Positions 1 through 11,406 of a stretch of 64,000 nt of DNA are shown here, one piece after another. A program made the translations under genes and the position numbers. Source of the stretch: Cliona cf. orientalis (Eukaryota > Porifera > Demospongiae > Clionaida > Clionaidae); contig OZ005696.1 of NCBI GenBank assembly GCA_963930775.1, positions 5,332,001-5,396,000 of the forward strand, read 5' to 3'. The first letter of the stretch is position 1, and every line of letters starts with the position of its first letter. The notes below the pieces were generated by a model. It was not told the DNA's origin. It saw nothing but the letters and a program-made list of their open reading frames with translations, and searched no databases.

Positions 1-2
1 GA

Positions 3-323
3 TCTGGAGGTGCTACTGTTCCAACCAGAACAGTTGTTGCACTAACAAACTATGAAGAATCTACAGCAGTTGCAATTCCTTCAAGCCAACCCATCACTAC
101 TGGGGAGCACTCATCATCAGTGGTTCACAGTGATCAACTGGAACAAGATAGTAACGAATCTGCAGTGAATGCATTCAGGAATTTCACCAGTAAATCAGCC
201 CAAGAGACAATGCAATTTCAAGGAACAGGAAAAAGAGCTAAACCACAATTATTATACTACTCCACTGAACATTATAGCAAGAGTATCACAAAACCACTAC
301 TGGATGATGAAGATAATCTCTAA
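3..323 (+). CDS. 3' terminal exon of an unidentified gene (partial, enters from left edge)
   Basis: An open frame runs from the window edge to a TAA at 321-323, giving about 106 residues rich in Ser, Thr and Asn with no recognisable domain and an acidic end (LLDDEDNL). No splice site or start is needed inside the window, so this is probably the last coding exon of a plus-strand gene whose body lies to the left. A decayed relative of this exon lies at about 15690-15990, just after the kinase-kelch gene. The missing upstream part may therefore be another kinase-kelch paralogue, but that is inference. The gene converges tail-to-tail with the Death-domain gene ending at 686. Function unknown. Confidence 0.6.
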   Translation, partial: SGGATVPTRTVVALTNYEESTAVAIPSSQPITTGEHSSSVVHSDQLEQDSNESAVNAFRNFTSKSAQETMQFQGTGKRAKPQLLYYSTEHYSKSITKPLLDDEDNL

Positions 324-685
324 AATTTTAATATTATTATAGTATAATAATAGCTCTATTGCTAACTTAATTGTATGTGTACCTGGCATTGTTAGTATAC
401 GACATTAAATTTTGTGCAATGCTCATAATGTCATGATCAATAGTTTGACAGCTAGTATAATAATAATTATTAAATACTATAAAATTATTATGAGCCCAGT
501 AGAATTACCTAATAACCGCAATAAAGTAAATTGCTACTGGGGATGTAATTATTATATTATTGTGTCATAGTACTCTTCATTTGCAGTACAGTGCACAAAA
601 TCATAGTATCACTGTGATAATAAACATGCTGAATCATGATTACACAACAACACACGTACAATACATTAGCTACTGTAACAATGCT
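324..685. other. Convergent intergenic spacer
   Basis: AT-rich 3' flank shared by two convergent genes. It holds a short piece of the CCCAGTAGC repeat family near 494-536 (AATAACCGC...GTAAATTGCTACTGGGG), also seen at 14045-14085. I see no gene here. Confidence 0.5.
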
Positions 686-3600
686 TTATATACAATATTT
701 TGTTTTAATTTGTGAGGCAATATCTTCATAGCCCTCAATCTCTAGAGCTTCGACCAGTTGTGACCAGGATGGTGGAGGACAGACACGTGTCAACCAGGTT
801 CTCAACATGTCACGAAGACAAGCTTTACTATCACCAGGATTGTTTGACTTTATTTGCCTCAATTGTCCATCTTCTACATCCAATTGGATACCAATATTCT
901 CCCACTCAGTAGAAACTGTGTTCTTAAGCACTCTCAGAATATTCTTTAGACTCGGCTTTTCTGATTCATCTGACTGCTGATGTGAATAATCTACAATAAT
1001 GGCAAGGAAACAAATCATAAGAGTATAGCTATAATAATTATTATGCAGCAACTTTAATAATACAAAGGTATAATAACCTCATATTCAACTGGTTCCTAAA
1101 ATTAATACCATAATATTATGGCGGGTAATTTTTGTGGGTGCTAATTTTCAAAATAGGCCCTCAAAATTAATTTCATGGTTTTAAACTTCGTGACAGCAAC
1201 CAGTCCAGGGGCGTGGCACAGCACAAGTGATGATGTAATCGATACATGTACTTGATCTATAGCTCGCTCGCAATCTTCTTTATTACTAAGCCATACTTGC
1301 AGAAACTTGGACAAATATAATATTATAGCACGAGATAGAAGAATATTATTGTCAAAGACACTATCAGCTGGATAATAGTGGCTACTGTTGCTTGTTAACA
1401 CTGGGAAGTGTTGGCCGTGCGCTACCACGTCATGCCCGTCATCATAGACTCAAATAATAAAATTTTCGTGGGTGGGAAAATTTCGTGACTATCAAGTCAA
1501 CCATGAAAATAACGAAAATTACCCACTATACAGTACTTGAAAGCATTAAGTATCCACACTGTCTTTACACTGTACAGAAAGTATGGATTTATAGTTTAAT
1601 TTTGTAGCCTCATCCAAATTGCTTGGCCATTACGAGCTATGATAACACTACTAATGCTATACCTATAATTAACTGTACGGGGGCCTATGGATTATTTTCA
1701 CGTTGGAAAATATAGGGAATGCATGTTGTACACACACACGTACATGTAGCAGCAGCATGCTTGGACCTCACATACATGTACCTACCTGCATGCAGCTTGG
1801 GTGGCTCAACTGGGATAATTTCAATGGTAAGATCAACACCACGTACTAACTATTATAGCAAACTATCTGTAGGGATAAGTGATGTCCATATTTGCGTCCC
1901 ACCAGGGGATGGTCATCCCATCAGGAATAGCTTGCATTTCTCATAATGATCCATACATAAGGAATGCTGCAAGAGTTGCTAGACCCTTCCCCTCCACTAA
2001 CTAATACTCTGGAGAGGTGACAAGGGTCTAGCTGGCCAGACTAGGGATTTATCTGCTTCATTACAGCTATAGATAATATTGAAAGAGGTACCTGGAGAAT
2101 CACTGGAAGTGTCAGAAATTTTCAACTTCTCTCCTTCACTTGAGTTTGAATGTGAAAATTGTCGGAGGGAGTTAGTGGCACTCTCTGCAATTAACACAGT
2201 AGCAATCACGGATTTATCCGGGGGGGGGGGGGGGGGGGTGGACAGGGGAAACTTTCCCCCTAAAACTTTGACTTAGATTAATAAATATCACAACAAATCA
2301 ACAATTTATTATTATTATCAAACTACAGGTGACATTATAGTATTTTCAAGGTATTTATCATGTGACTTTTGTTGAAAAGCCTTCGTTCAAAACTTTTGGT
2401 ACCATTTGGTACGAGCTCATGATGGGCAGAGACAGTGATGGCTTCTTTTCAACAAAACTAGTTAGTATGTCTAGTGATACATGTAGTTCCTCTAACATGA
2501 CTAACTTATCACACTAATCCTCAGAACTGTCTTAGCTTTCCTCATGCATGGCATAATATGGCACGGCACTTGCGCACCGTTAGTGTACGTGTACCGTAAT
2601 TCATGTTAATTTCGTTTGCAAAATTTCTGTGCTAGAACTTTTTGTGTTATAATATTTTCGTCAAATGCATACCATCTATTTGCTATAGTATACATTAGTA
2701 CTGGTAAACTAAAAAAAATTTCGTCATTTTGCATAAACGAATTTTTTATGAATTACGGTACTAAAATGTCAAGAATACAACAATTGGGTGCAGCAGGGAG
2801 CAAGCGAAGTGAGTCCCTGCTATATTATACTGTACTTGCTCTAATTATCCAAATGGCCAAACAAACAAATAATAATATCATTGTTCTGTTCGGCATTAAA
2901 TGGAAAGTAAATCAATGGCTTGTTCAAGTGTAAATAGAACAGGTTCGATAAAAATAATTGAGAAAGCACTAGCGATGAAGAAATAGCAGTTGATATCCAG
3001 CAATACATTTATCGTTGTTAGCTATATATAATTTGTCACTGTGCTCTCTGAGCGATAGCAAAAATGATTGTCAGTGTGAGTCTGTGTTACCATTCCACTC
3101 TTAGACATTGTCCAAGATGTGCCTTCGATGAATATGGAAGAACTGTTTGGGGTCCTGCCATGCCGTGCCGTGTGGCCGTTTGGTTAATCGATTAGAACTT
3201 AAAATTCAAAGATGTTCGATGAATTAGGAAGGAAATAAAATACTTAACTTGCTGTTTGGGCTATTAAAAATGTTCAAATGATTAGAGCGAGTATGTTATA
3301 GGGATATACCATGTACCAAATTACATAACCAGATAATATGAACTAGCAGCATATAATATTATGTACAATGTTATGTACGTGTACGTATGTACTGCATGAC
3401 TTAGTCCATTTCACCTCAGTGCTGCACAATGGTCTTGTATACCTGTAATGATGCACTAATGATGCACAATAATATTGCTACCAGACTCCTATAATATGGA
3501 CAATTGTACACTGTGCCACTACTCTTTCCAATGGTGCATGGCCACAGGCCAGAGTGCAAGTATAATTAACCCTTGCCACAAAGTGTAGGCGGAGGGTTAC

Positions 3601-6600
3601 TGCAATCGTTTGGCGATTTTTGTCCGTCCGTCTGTCCGTCTGTCCTGTGTTAAGTGGTAGGGGTCGTCTGACATTAAAGGTATGCCAGGCATCAAGGAAG
3701 AGTGGTCACGTTAAGTCCTGCCCAGTGGTGTATATAGTAGTGTGCACAGCTGCAGTCTGTGTTTACATGGCACCCACCTCAGCTATGTGACTGATTGCCA
3801 CACTGCCTTGCTGGTCAGTCCTCAATGCAGTGACAGTGAAAATAGGCAGTAGCTCTTAAGTGCATAACTAATTCAGTTCAGTTCACGGAGGCTTTCAGTT
3901 TATATAGTGACATAGCCAGGCAACTCCTAGATCATTCACTGACTCTGGTACCAGACCCTGTTTAGGTGCAGGGTGTAGCTAGTTCAATACTCCTCAGTAG
4001 GCATACACATGAGACATGCTATAGATCTACAAGTGCATGAGTCATGCATGCATGTAGCGGTGAAGGTTCTGCACTCCTGTGCATTCATTGCAACCGCAGA
4101 TATCCCTGGCATAGGGGGTATACCGCTATTTAAATGAATAGGACTACTATCAGCAAATCTAGTGGCTACAAATGTGTGTGTATATAATGATATTATAATA
4201 TGCACCTTGAACTGGTGGTTTGATGGTGAACATATTGTAGGGCTCCTTTGCTCCTATTAGCTGGACATGGTACTCAAGAGCAGGAATTGGTTTAGCTTCT
4301 GTGGAGACCGGCTTAAACTCAGCATAAAGCTGGCATCTTGGTATCCTCCGACCTGGCTGGTAGCTGTCTATATGCTTCTTTGTAACCTACGTGTAATAAC
4401 ATCAAATTACATGTATTATACTTATATTAATGACTGATCACTCTGATCAAAATTACACTTGTACGCTGTATATATATAGCCGAAATTCTTCACTGTGCAC
4501 CACGCCCAGGTGCCTTTGCAGTAAAAGAAATAACTAGAGCACTGAAGTGCAGAACGCTCAGCAAATGTAGCATATTAAATGTTTGACAGTAAAACGTTAA
4601 TGATGGTTGATATAGTGCAAGATTATAAATCAGGATTGGTGGTAAATGTACTAGTAATTTTGTGATAAAGATAATATTTTGGCTGTTCTACAATAATTGT
4701 GCTGGTGCAGTGTGTGGCTCTGAAATATTGTTACCATTGAGAGCTATATAGCTGACACTATAATTTCAAAGAACAATACTGGCTAGGTTGCTAGGCTGCA
4801 GACAGCTACTGTCATCTAAAGATATGGCACATACAACCAAGCTTGGCCTCATGCACTATAAAAGTTATAATAGGATGGTGACTACAACTCACTCAATTCT
4901 AAGATGAGACCATAGCTATGATCTGGTCTCGAATCCAGGTGTACATGTAATCAGGATGAATGGTGAGAATTTATTAGACACTGCCACGTGGCAACTACAG
5001 ACTGCGCAATTCTGTTTGCCTTATAGCCTAGCGCCTATGAACTGTATCCTGTAGCCATATTATATATTATACGGTTATAGACTTTACCATAAATAGTATA
5101 CGGAGGGGACTTACCGATTACAGTATAGGGAACTAAAAAACGGCTGACTTCGCTGTGCTAAAAACGAAAAATAAGCTATAACTCGTGAGAGAAAGCTTTT
5201 TTAGCAAAATCCCTTAATTGAAAATCTTTGGAGTTTGGCACAAACGTGGCTGGTATATTCATTTTGTTGCATAAATGTACTACGCAGGCAGTACACTGGT
5301 AACAAACAGAATAAACAAGTACTGTATTTCTTCTAAAAATTCGGCATGAAAATAATAATATTGCTTTACCTTCGCCGAATTTTTAGAGGTTAATATTCAA
5401 CATTCTGTCTGTGCGCCCGTTTATAGCATATACGCATGACGACCTTTGCCGAAAAATTAGAGACTATATTCAATCATTTGGTAAAGGGTACCGAATAATT
5501 AGAAGGGCCTAATTTTTAGAAGAAATACGGTAGACAGACTACTGAAACCCTCGTGTCCATGCGTGCTGAGCGTTAATGAATACACTGAGTGCAGAACCCT
5601 CACCACTACTGCATGCATGACTCATGCGCATGTATACAGCGTGGCTCACAGTGTATGCTTATTCAATATCAAGAGTATTAAACTACATACTCGACACTTA
5701 AACAGGGTTCTGGTATTATTCCGAGTGAAGCAAGGTCTCTACTCGGGTTCGAGAGTCACATAGTATGGCTTCCGGACATATCTATTGCGTGCATCTAAAT
5801 TTTCTTTTTTATTCTCTTCAGCAACTGAGGCCACGTTACCACGTGTTACTGAGTCAAAAGTTGTGGGCTCTCCCAAGATGGTCATGCAAGGCCTACAAAC
5901 TGTATGGTTTGGCTGGACTGTGCTTACCGGGTAAATCAATGTTCACACGGCCAAAAATGATCGCACCTTCTTGGCCCAAAGTTATTCGTCCTGTCGCTGA
6001 TGGTAAAGATCTTGCTACCCGTGGCCTGTCAATTTGCATATTCTTGGCTTTACTATGATAAACTGAACGCCTCTGCATGCGACATACCAAAACTTAATTA
6101 TGCACTTAAGAGCCACTGCATGTTTACACTATCGCTGTATTCACAATCGACCAGCAAAGCACAGAAGGGCAATCAGTGATGTAGTTGAGGTGCCATGTAA
6201 ACACAGACTGGCATGCAGCTGCACACTACTACACCACTGGGCAGGACTACATTACCACTATTCCTTTATGCTGAGTACACCTCGAATGTGCACTTTCTCT
6301 CAGACAACCCTTACCATTTAACACAGGAGGGTTGCAACAGACGGATGAACGGAATTCGCCAAACGATTGCAGTAAGCCTACATAATTATATGCTTTGTGG
6401 CGAGGGAGTAATGTGGTAAAGGTTGCCATATCTTTTAATTATCAATACCAGATAAAATTTTACCAATGGCGAAATCAGTAAAATTTTCTCCTATTGAAAA
6501 TTTTGGCTTTAATTAGATGTTTATGGCATCATATCAAATCAGGGCAGAGGTTGCCCTCAAATGAGAGCAACCACAGACTCTGGTAAATAGGTAATGTGAT

Positions 6601-9600
6601 CATTTACATGCAATGGATTATACAGAAAATAAGCTCCCGTTATGTAGTGTTTACGCATTGGTAGATATAAACTAGGGGTGTTATCATTTGTACAATAATT
6701 GTTATTATGCTTGACTAGATCTATACTTCACCATGACCCAAGTGTAACTTAGTAAGTATTGGTTCAAAACTTATTGACATGTCTATTATTTATAAACACA
6801 TGCATTCCTGACTTAATCCTGAATGTGAGCAAATACATGTACAAAATTATGTATGCTTAACAAGTATTTTGACGTCACAATCCTGGGATGATGTGGCTAC
6901 TATACATTACATGCTCAGAAAAATCTAAACAGTGTCCTGCCTATACATACAATATGGAAGTGGAGTGAACTTTAAACCTACTATTGCGTAGGTCAAACCT
7001 CTCACTACATGTCAACAGCAGCTGCTTGAATTTACCACTAAGAAGTGTGCAATGGCGATGTTCTCACTCTGCTCAAACATTAAATCTACCGGACTATTGA
7101 CAGGCATCACAAAGAAAATATCTCGCCTCTCGTTTCACTTGAGGCTCGGTGGTATATGGTCTGCAAAACGCACGGCGAGAATGCATCCATGGCCATAGGT
7201 AAGTGTCTCTATGGCCTAAGGCCATCCCCTTCTTTGTGCACATGGCCCTATAGTTCTAAGCAATCCTGAGTCTTGTAGTACGGACTTTCTCTCCGCCCAC
7301 GCGCCGGCGCTGCATATTCATAGCAACTGAGATGCGTATCAGAGACAAATAGCGATCGTGATTTACCATTAGTAACCATGGTATATAATATTACAAGTAT
7401 AATACATAATACATGTATATATTATAATAATATTATAGAATTGGCATATGTAGTACACATACTTACCACAGGGGCGATCAGAGGTACAAGCCTCCATCCC
7501 TCTTTCAAATCGATGCCTCTAAATGGAATATCAAGTCTAATTTGATCGGTTTCAAATTCTACTGGCTGGTCAGGACCAGACAGAACTCGCTGCTGTTGAT
7601 GGTAGGTTTTTTCCACATCCTATTAGTAGCGAAATCATATTAATCATTGTATTATTATAGGTCACTTCTGGATAACTCACAGTGAGATGTGCTTCAATGT
7701 TCCATGTCACCACCAAGTGAATATCACAATTGGAGATACTTGGATTCAGGTAGAATAACCTCGCAATATACTCCCTGTCTTGTGGTCCTTCCTGAGTGAT
7801 TGCCAAACCCGAGAAGCGTTGCAGTTTAATGAGACCATAGGATGAGCTACTACTAAAGACTGGATTCAGATATTTGAAAGTGTATGGGAGCTTCTCTTGG
7901 TTGCACACTGCTCTCACAAAGCTCAGCTTGGATACAGCCTCTGCTTTGGCACAATGTTGGATCTCCAGAGATAGTAACTTTGTAAATTTGACCATGGGAT
8001 CACATTGAAGCCAGAATACACCACTGACCAGATGGGACTCCTCAGGGTACTCATACTGGCCAGCTAGAGAGGCGAGGATCTTGACGGTGCATTGCTCCAC
8101 ACCTTTAGGAAGGCTGCCTTTTGGAATGTTCAACCTTAGGCCGTATCCTTCCCAATAAAAGCTCTGTTGGTCGTTGGTGACCACTATGGTGGTTTTTCCA
8201 CAAACCTCAACTCCAGGAAGTCCTGTACATGTAACACAACAGTCATAATGATGAAATGCTTCACATTACCATAAAGTCAGGTTACATGCTTATTAAGCGC
8301 ATATTTTTAACAAGCGCATACTTCCTTCCTGTTGTTAAGTACCGTAGAATCCCGCAAATACGCCCCCCCTCGCACATAAGCCCCCCCCTACAATTTTAGC
8401 ACAAGTTCTTGCATATGTATTTTTGCCTCTCGTATAAGCCCCACCCCTCCCTGACCATAAAATGTAAACATAAGCCGATAAAAACAGTAGCTACAACTAG
8501 CAAACTAGCTATTTGTGCCATAGTATGCCTTACTTTGGATTTTCTTGAGTATTGCCCATCAAATAGCCAGAGAAAGTACAGAGATTGCGTGCCCACGTGG
8601 TATTCGATTGTCGGTAATGGAAATGTAAGGATCCCGCGTATAAGCCCCGCCTCACTTTTGCCCAATGCTAGCATGCACAAAGGGGGGATGTAATCGCGGG
8701 ATTCTGCAGTATTGTCTAACAAGTGCATGTGCCCAATAACGATGACAGTAACATTCACAGAGATCAAGAGGCTCTGCATGGCTAGAATTGTATACCAACC
8801 TATTTTTGGAGAGCCAGCTGCATGAGACTGGCTATACTCATCACTGTGGTGTTCCATAATGGTCCACCAAATATTTTCAATGTCAGCTAGTTTGGATCCA
8901 ACTGCCAAATATACTGCAATATTTCCAGCTATACATTACACCTCCCCAGAGGTGCAATGGGGTAAAAAATTGCTGGGAGCTAGTCTCAAAAATGACGTCT
9001 AGCCCTGCTCAAAACCATCATCCGAGATGATACAGCTTCTAGCAGCATAACTAATTATGTGACCTTATCGCACCTCCTCTGACACCTCCCTCTAGACTAC
9101 ATGTACATGTGTATTTTAGTGGGCATATATGTGAATAAGTATAACATAAGAATTATTATGTATAATATTTTATGTGTATCTAGAATTCAAGTATACTAAC
9201 CTAGAGAGATGTCATTATGATCAGTAGAATCGTGAGGCTTTCCTCTTTCATTTATGTGTACACCTGTAGCATTATGTCCAGTAGCACCATCTGTAGCATT
9301 TTGCATAGGCACAGTAGCCCTGCTTGCTGTGGTTTGTCCAGTAGCATTATCGGCAGAATCTTGCCCAGTAGCACTGTCTGTAAACAGTTAACAGAATTTT
9401 TTGTACTCAGTAGCAGTCAAAGCATTAATCTGGCAACTAGCCCCTCCACTTTACTTACAAGAAAGAGAGGAGGGGATAAGAGAGAGGTGGGAATACCTCA
9501 CCAGACCATCAGTATTATTATAACGTACTTGCAACGTATTTCTTATTAGCTAGTATTCATAATACAAGTGCAAAATCCAGTTAGCGAGAAATCTTCTAGG

Positions 9601-11271
9601 GGTCTAAGCTTCCTTATTTTCATTGATAATGGATGAATTGCGAAAATGAATCCTGTATCCACGAAAATTTGATGCTATACAGTAGCCTCATTCCAATTTT
9701 TCAATGCTGCATACTAAAACGCACTGGGGAGGGCCTGCTATCTAAACCGTGTCCGTTACGTACTGCATAGACATAGGAGATTTACATGTACCAGCAAGTA
9801 GGGTACATCAACGATCACCAAGATTTCAAGCTCTCTTATAGTCAATAATCAACAGGTATGATTCAAATGCCTGTTGTTGAGCATAGTAGGATCATTTTAC
9901 AATTGAGTTGAATTTGAACGGCATTCATATGCATATAGTGATTTAGCTAGAATGGTAGCTGCATTTTGTGGTTCTTTTTAGCCACATATAAATTTTCTCG
10001 TTTTTCAATGTGCAACAATGAAAGCAGGGAGGGCCTGGGGATGAGGCTAATGTTAACGTATGTGTTTACAGGCTGTATCCCATAACTTGATATGAAAATT
10101 ATATCTCCCACCCTCCAGTCCAGAAAAAAACCTTACCTAGTTTAGTCTTAGTTGTTCGAGGTGCTGTCTCATCTGCATCCTGAGCATTCATTTCCAATAC
10201 ATACTTTTCGTTGAGGTCGTAATTTTGTACAGTTAATGTTGCCACTTGTGATTGTAAGTGTTCTACGTCACTTTTAAGCAAATTAATTTTTTCTGTCATT
10301 GATTCGCTGTTCTTCTTATCTGCTTCAATGTATCTCAGCATCTCCAGTCGGTTGGCAAAGGAGGCAGGAAACTGCATCACCATCTCTGCCAGTCGCTCCT
10401 TAATCTCGCTTGCATGAGCCCTTGTCTGAGGGTCGTTATGAATGCATTTAAGAATCAGGTCCATTAGAGGATGATCATTTCCAATGGCTCGAAGGAACAC
10501 CTCACGTCGCTCAGCTTCCGATATTGCAATTAATTTATCACCCTCAACATGAATTTGTCCAATCTGTGGTGCTGGCCATTTACCACTAAACATGTGGATC
10601 ATTATAACACCATAAGAAAATTCATCGATACAAGTATCGTAGTTTGGCTTGTCCACCATTGCTTCTGGAGGCATGAAACTATCATTACCAGGTCTGTTTG
10701 TCATTCCGCTACTTGTTTGAACATTCATTAGTATCTTGGCTTTGCCTAAGTCGGATATTTTTGCCGTCATATCGGGGGTGAGGAGGACATTGTGGGAATT
10801 GAGGTTTCGGTGAATGATGGGAGGGATTTGGCTGTGGAGGTAACACAAGCCAAGAGCCACGTCGTGAAGGATAGTGTAGCTGATCTCTTTTGGAAGAATA
10901 CCATATTGCTCAATGCAGGAGGTGAGCTTGATAGGGAGAAACTCCATGACCAGGATGGGCGCTGGCACTTCTACTTGCGGCTGGAAGTAGAATCCCAAGA
11001 AGTGGACAATATTTGGGTGGCGTATTTGACTGAGAAAGTCACACTCTTCAACAAACCGTCTAACCATGTCTTTACTCTTGCTTGATGGATCTTTTAGTAG
11101 CCAGTCATGAACCTTCTTTCCAGCACATTTTAGTCCATTGTAGTCAAGTTCCAACACAGAAGTGAAGGAGCCACCACCTAGCAATTTCTCACGACCAGCT
11201 TCTTTAACGATTTTAATCTTCTGCAGCGTGAACTGTTGCAGGGTACGAGTGTAGTTGTCCGTCGCTGTCAT
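686..11271 (-). CDS. Pseudokinase-ZU5-UPA-like-Death domain protein, 7 exons, 864 aa
   Basis: Exons in transcript order: 10137-11271, 9201-9377, 8800-8901, 7681-8222, 7467-7619, 4206-4386, 686-990. All have GT-AG borders and phases add to 865 codons with stop. Residues 1-300 form a TKL-like kinase domain: glycine loop GGGSF near 32-36, Lys 52/53, DLG 174-176 and MPPEAM near 200. The catalytic HRD is HRN at 154-156, which suggests a pseudokinase. A coiled coil (about 315-360) and a low-complexity linker with repeated NATG follow. Residues 472-652 are a ZU5 domain (GLRLNIPKGSLPKGV), 653-763 match the segment that follows ZU5 in UNC5/PIDD/ankyrin-type proteins (UPA-like), and the last 100 are a Death domain (WENIGIQL...PPPSWSQLVEAL). 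Probable cytosolic adaptor in death or immune signalling. The start ATG matches the aligned start of the divergent paralogue. Domain calls are firm; exons 2 and 3 rest on phase and splice sites. Confidence 0.85.
1122..1526. repeat. MITE-like element, family with GGGTAATTTT ends
   Basis: The left end GGGTAATTTTTGTGGGTG and right end (reverse complement GGGTAATTTTCGTTATTTTC) form terminal inverted repeats. The interior, including GATGTAATCGATACATGT and ACTGGGAAGTGTTGGC, recurs in a second copy at about 39857-40165 inside the third lipase gene. It lies in the last intron of the kinase/Death gene and has no coding capacity. Confidence 0.7.
3574..4105 (+). repeat. Left arm of a large inverted repeat flanking exon 6 of the kinase/Death gene
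   Basis: This segment pairs in inverted orientation with 5555-6412. Matching blocks include TTACTGCAATCGTTTGGCGA (about 3597-3616 against 6361-6380), CTGTGTTTACATGGCACC, CTCTTAAGTGCATAA, CCCTGTTTA and GGTTCTGCACTC. GTCCGTC-type simple repeats sit just inside the outer end. It may be the left copy of a MITE inserted twice in opposite orientation, or a long terminal inverted repeat. Confidence 0.65.
5320..5535. repeat. MITE with about 25-bp terminal inverted repeats
   Basis: The element begins TACTGTATTTCTTCTAAAAA and ends in the near-perfect reverse complement (TTTTTAGAAGAAATACGGTA). A second internal inverted pair has CCGAATTTTTAGAGG-like sequence. Length about 216 bp, noncoding, in intron 5 of the kinase/Death gene. 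Confidence 0.75.
5555..6412 (-). repeat. Right arm of the large inverted repeat
   Basis: Reverse complement of the 3574-4105 arm, with about 300 extra bases at 5720-6058 that the left arm lacks. Open frames of 60-97 codons across the extra piece resemble no protein I know and overlap on both strands, so they are not called. With the left arm it brackets exon 6 (4206-4386) and the MITE at 5320-5535. Confidence 0.6.
8341..8710. repeat. MITE with TAGAATCCCGC termini
   Basis: The left end ACCGTAGAATCCCGC and right end GCGGGATTCTGCAGT are inverted repeats. Inside, paired CATAAGCCCC / ATAAGCCCCGCC motifs repeat. It occupies most of the 577-bp intron 3 of the kinase/Death gene (8223-8799) and creates a spurious minus-strand frame continuous with exon 3. 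Confidence 0.75.
9682..10049. repeat. MITE-like element, GTAGCCTCATYCC termini
   Basis: The left end TAGCCTCATTCC and right end GGGATGAGGCTA are inverted, with GGGAGGGCCTG motifs near both ends. Located in intron 1 of the kinase/Death gene. Termini resemble those of the 56-bp hairpin at 17793-17848 and of 38466-38855. Confidence 0.55.
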
Positions 11272-11406
11272 TTTATAGATCTATACTCATGGACGGTGGT
11301 CGAAACGTCGAATCCAAAATTTGGGACTTGGCACGTGCAGATCAATCAGTGGGAGGGCGCTACCTCGAGGGAGGAGGGGATTCAATTGATTAACCGACTT
11401 GTCCTC
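11272..11406. promoter_or_regulatory. 135-bp bidirectional promoter region between two kinase paralogues
   Basis: Only 135 bp separate the ATG codons of the minus-strand pseudokinase gene (11271) and the plus-strand kinase-kelch gene (11407). Both 5' UTRs and any core promoter must lie here or in unseen upstream exons. I see no clear TATA box. Paralogues head-to-head suggest an inverted duplication sharing regulation; this is inference. Confidence 0.55.

Noticed and set aside
1141-1428. 95-codon minus-strand frame
   Set aside because: It lies wholly within the MITE at 1122-1526, and the second copy at 39857 does not preserve it.
2221-2239. Long G or C runs (also 32518, 42934 and 61360) as G-quadruplex regulators
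   Set aside because: Most lie in or near MITEs, and such runs are error-prone in sequencing; no gene-proximal pattern supports a role.
5765-6090. Overlapping plus and minus frames of 97 and 65 codons as a possible gene
   Set aside because: They lie in the repeat arm at 5555-6412, overlap each other and resemble no protein.
8396-8799. C-terminal part of the minus-strand frame that starts in exon 3 of the pseudokinase gene
   Set aside because: Only 8800-8901 fits phase and splice sites; the rest is intron and MITE sequence.
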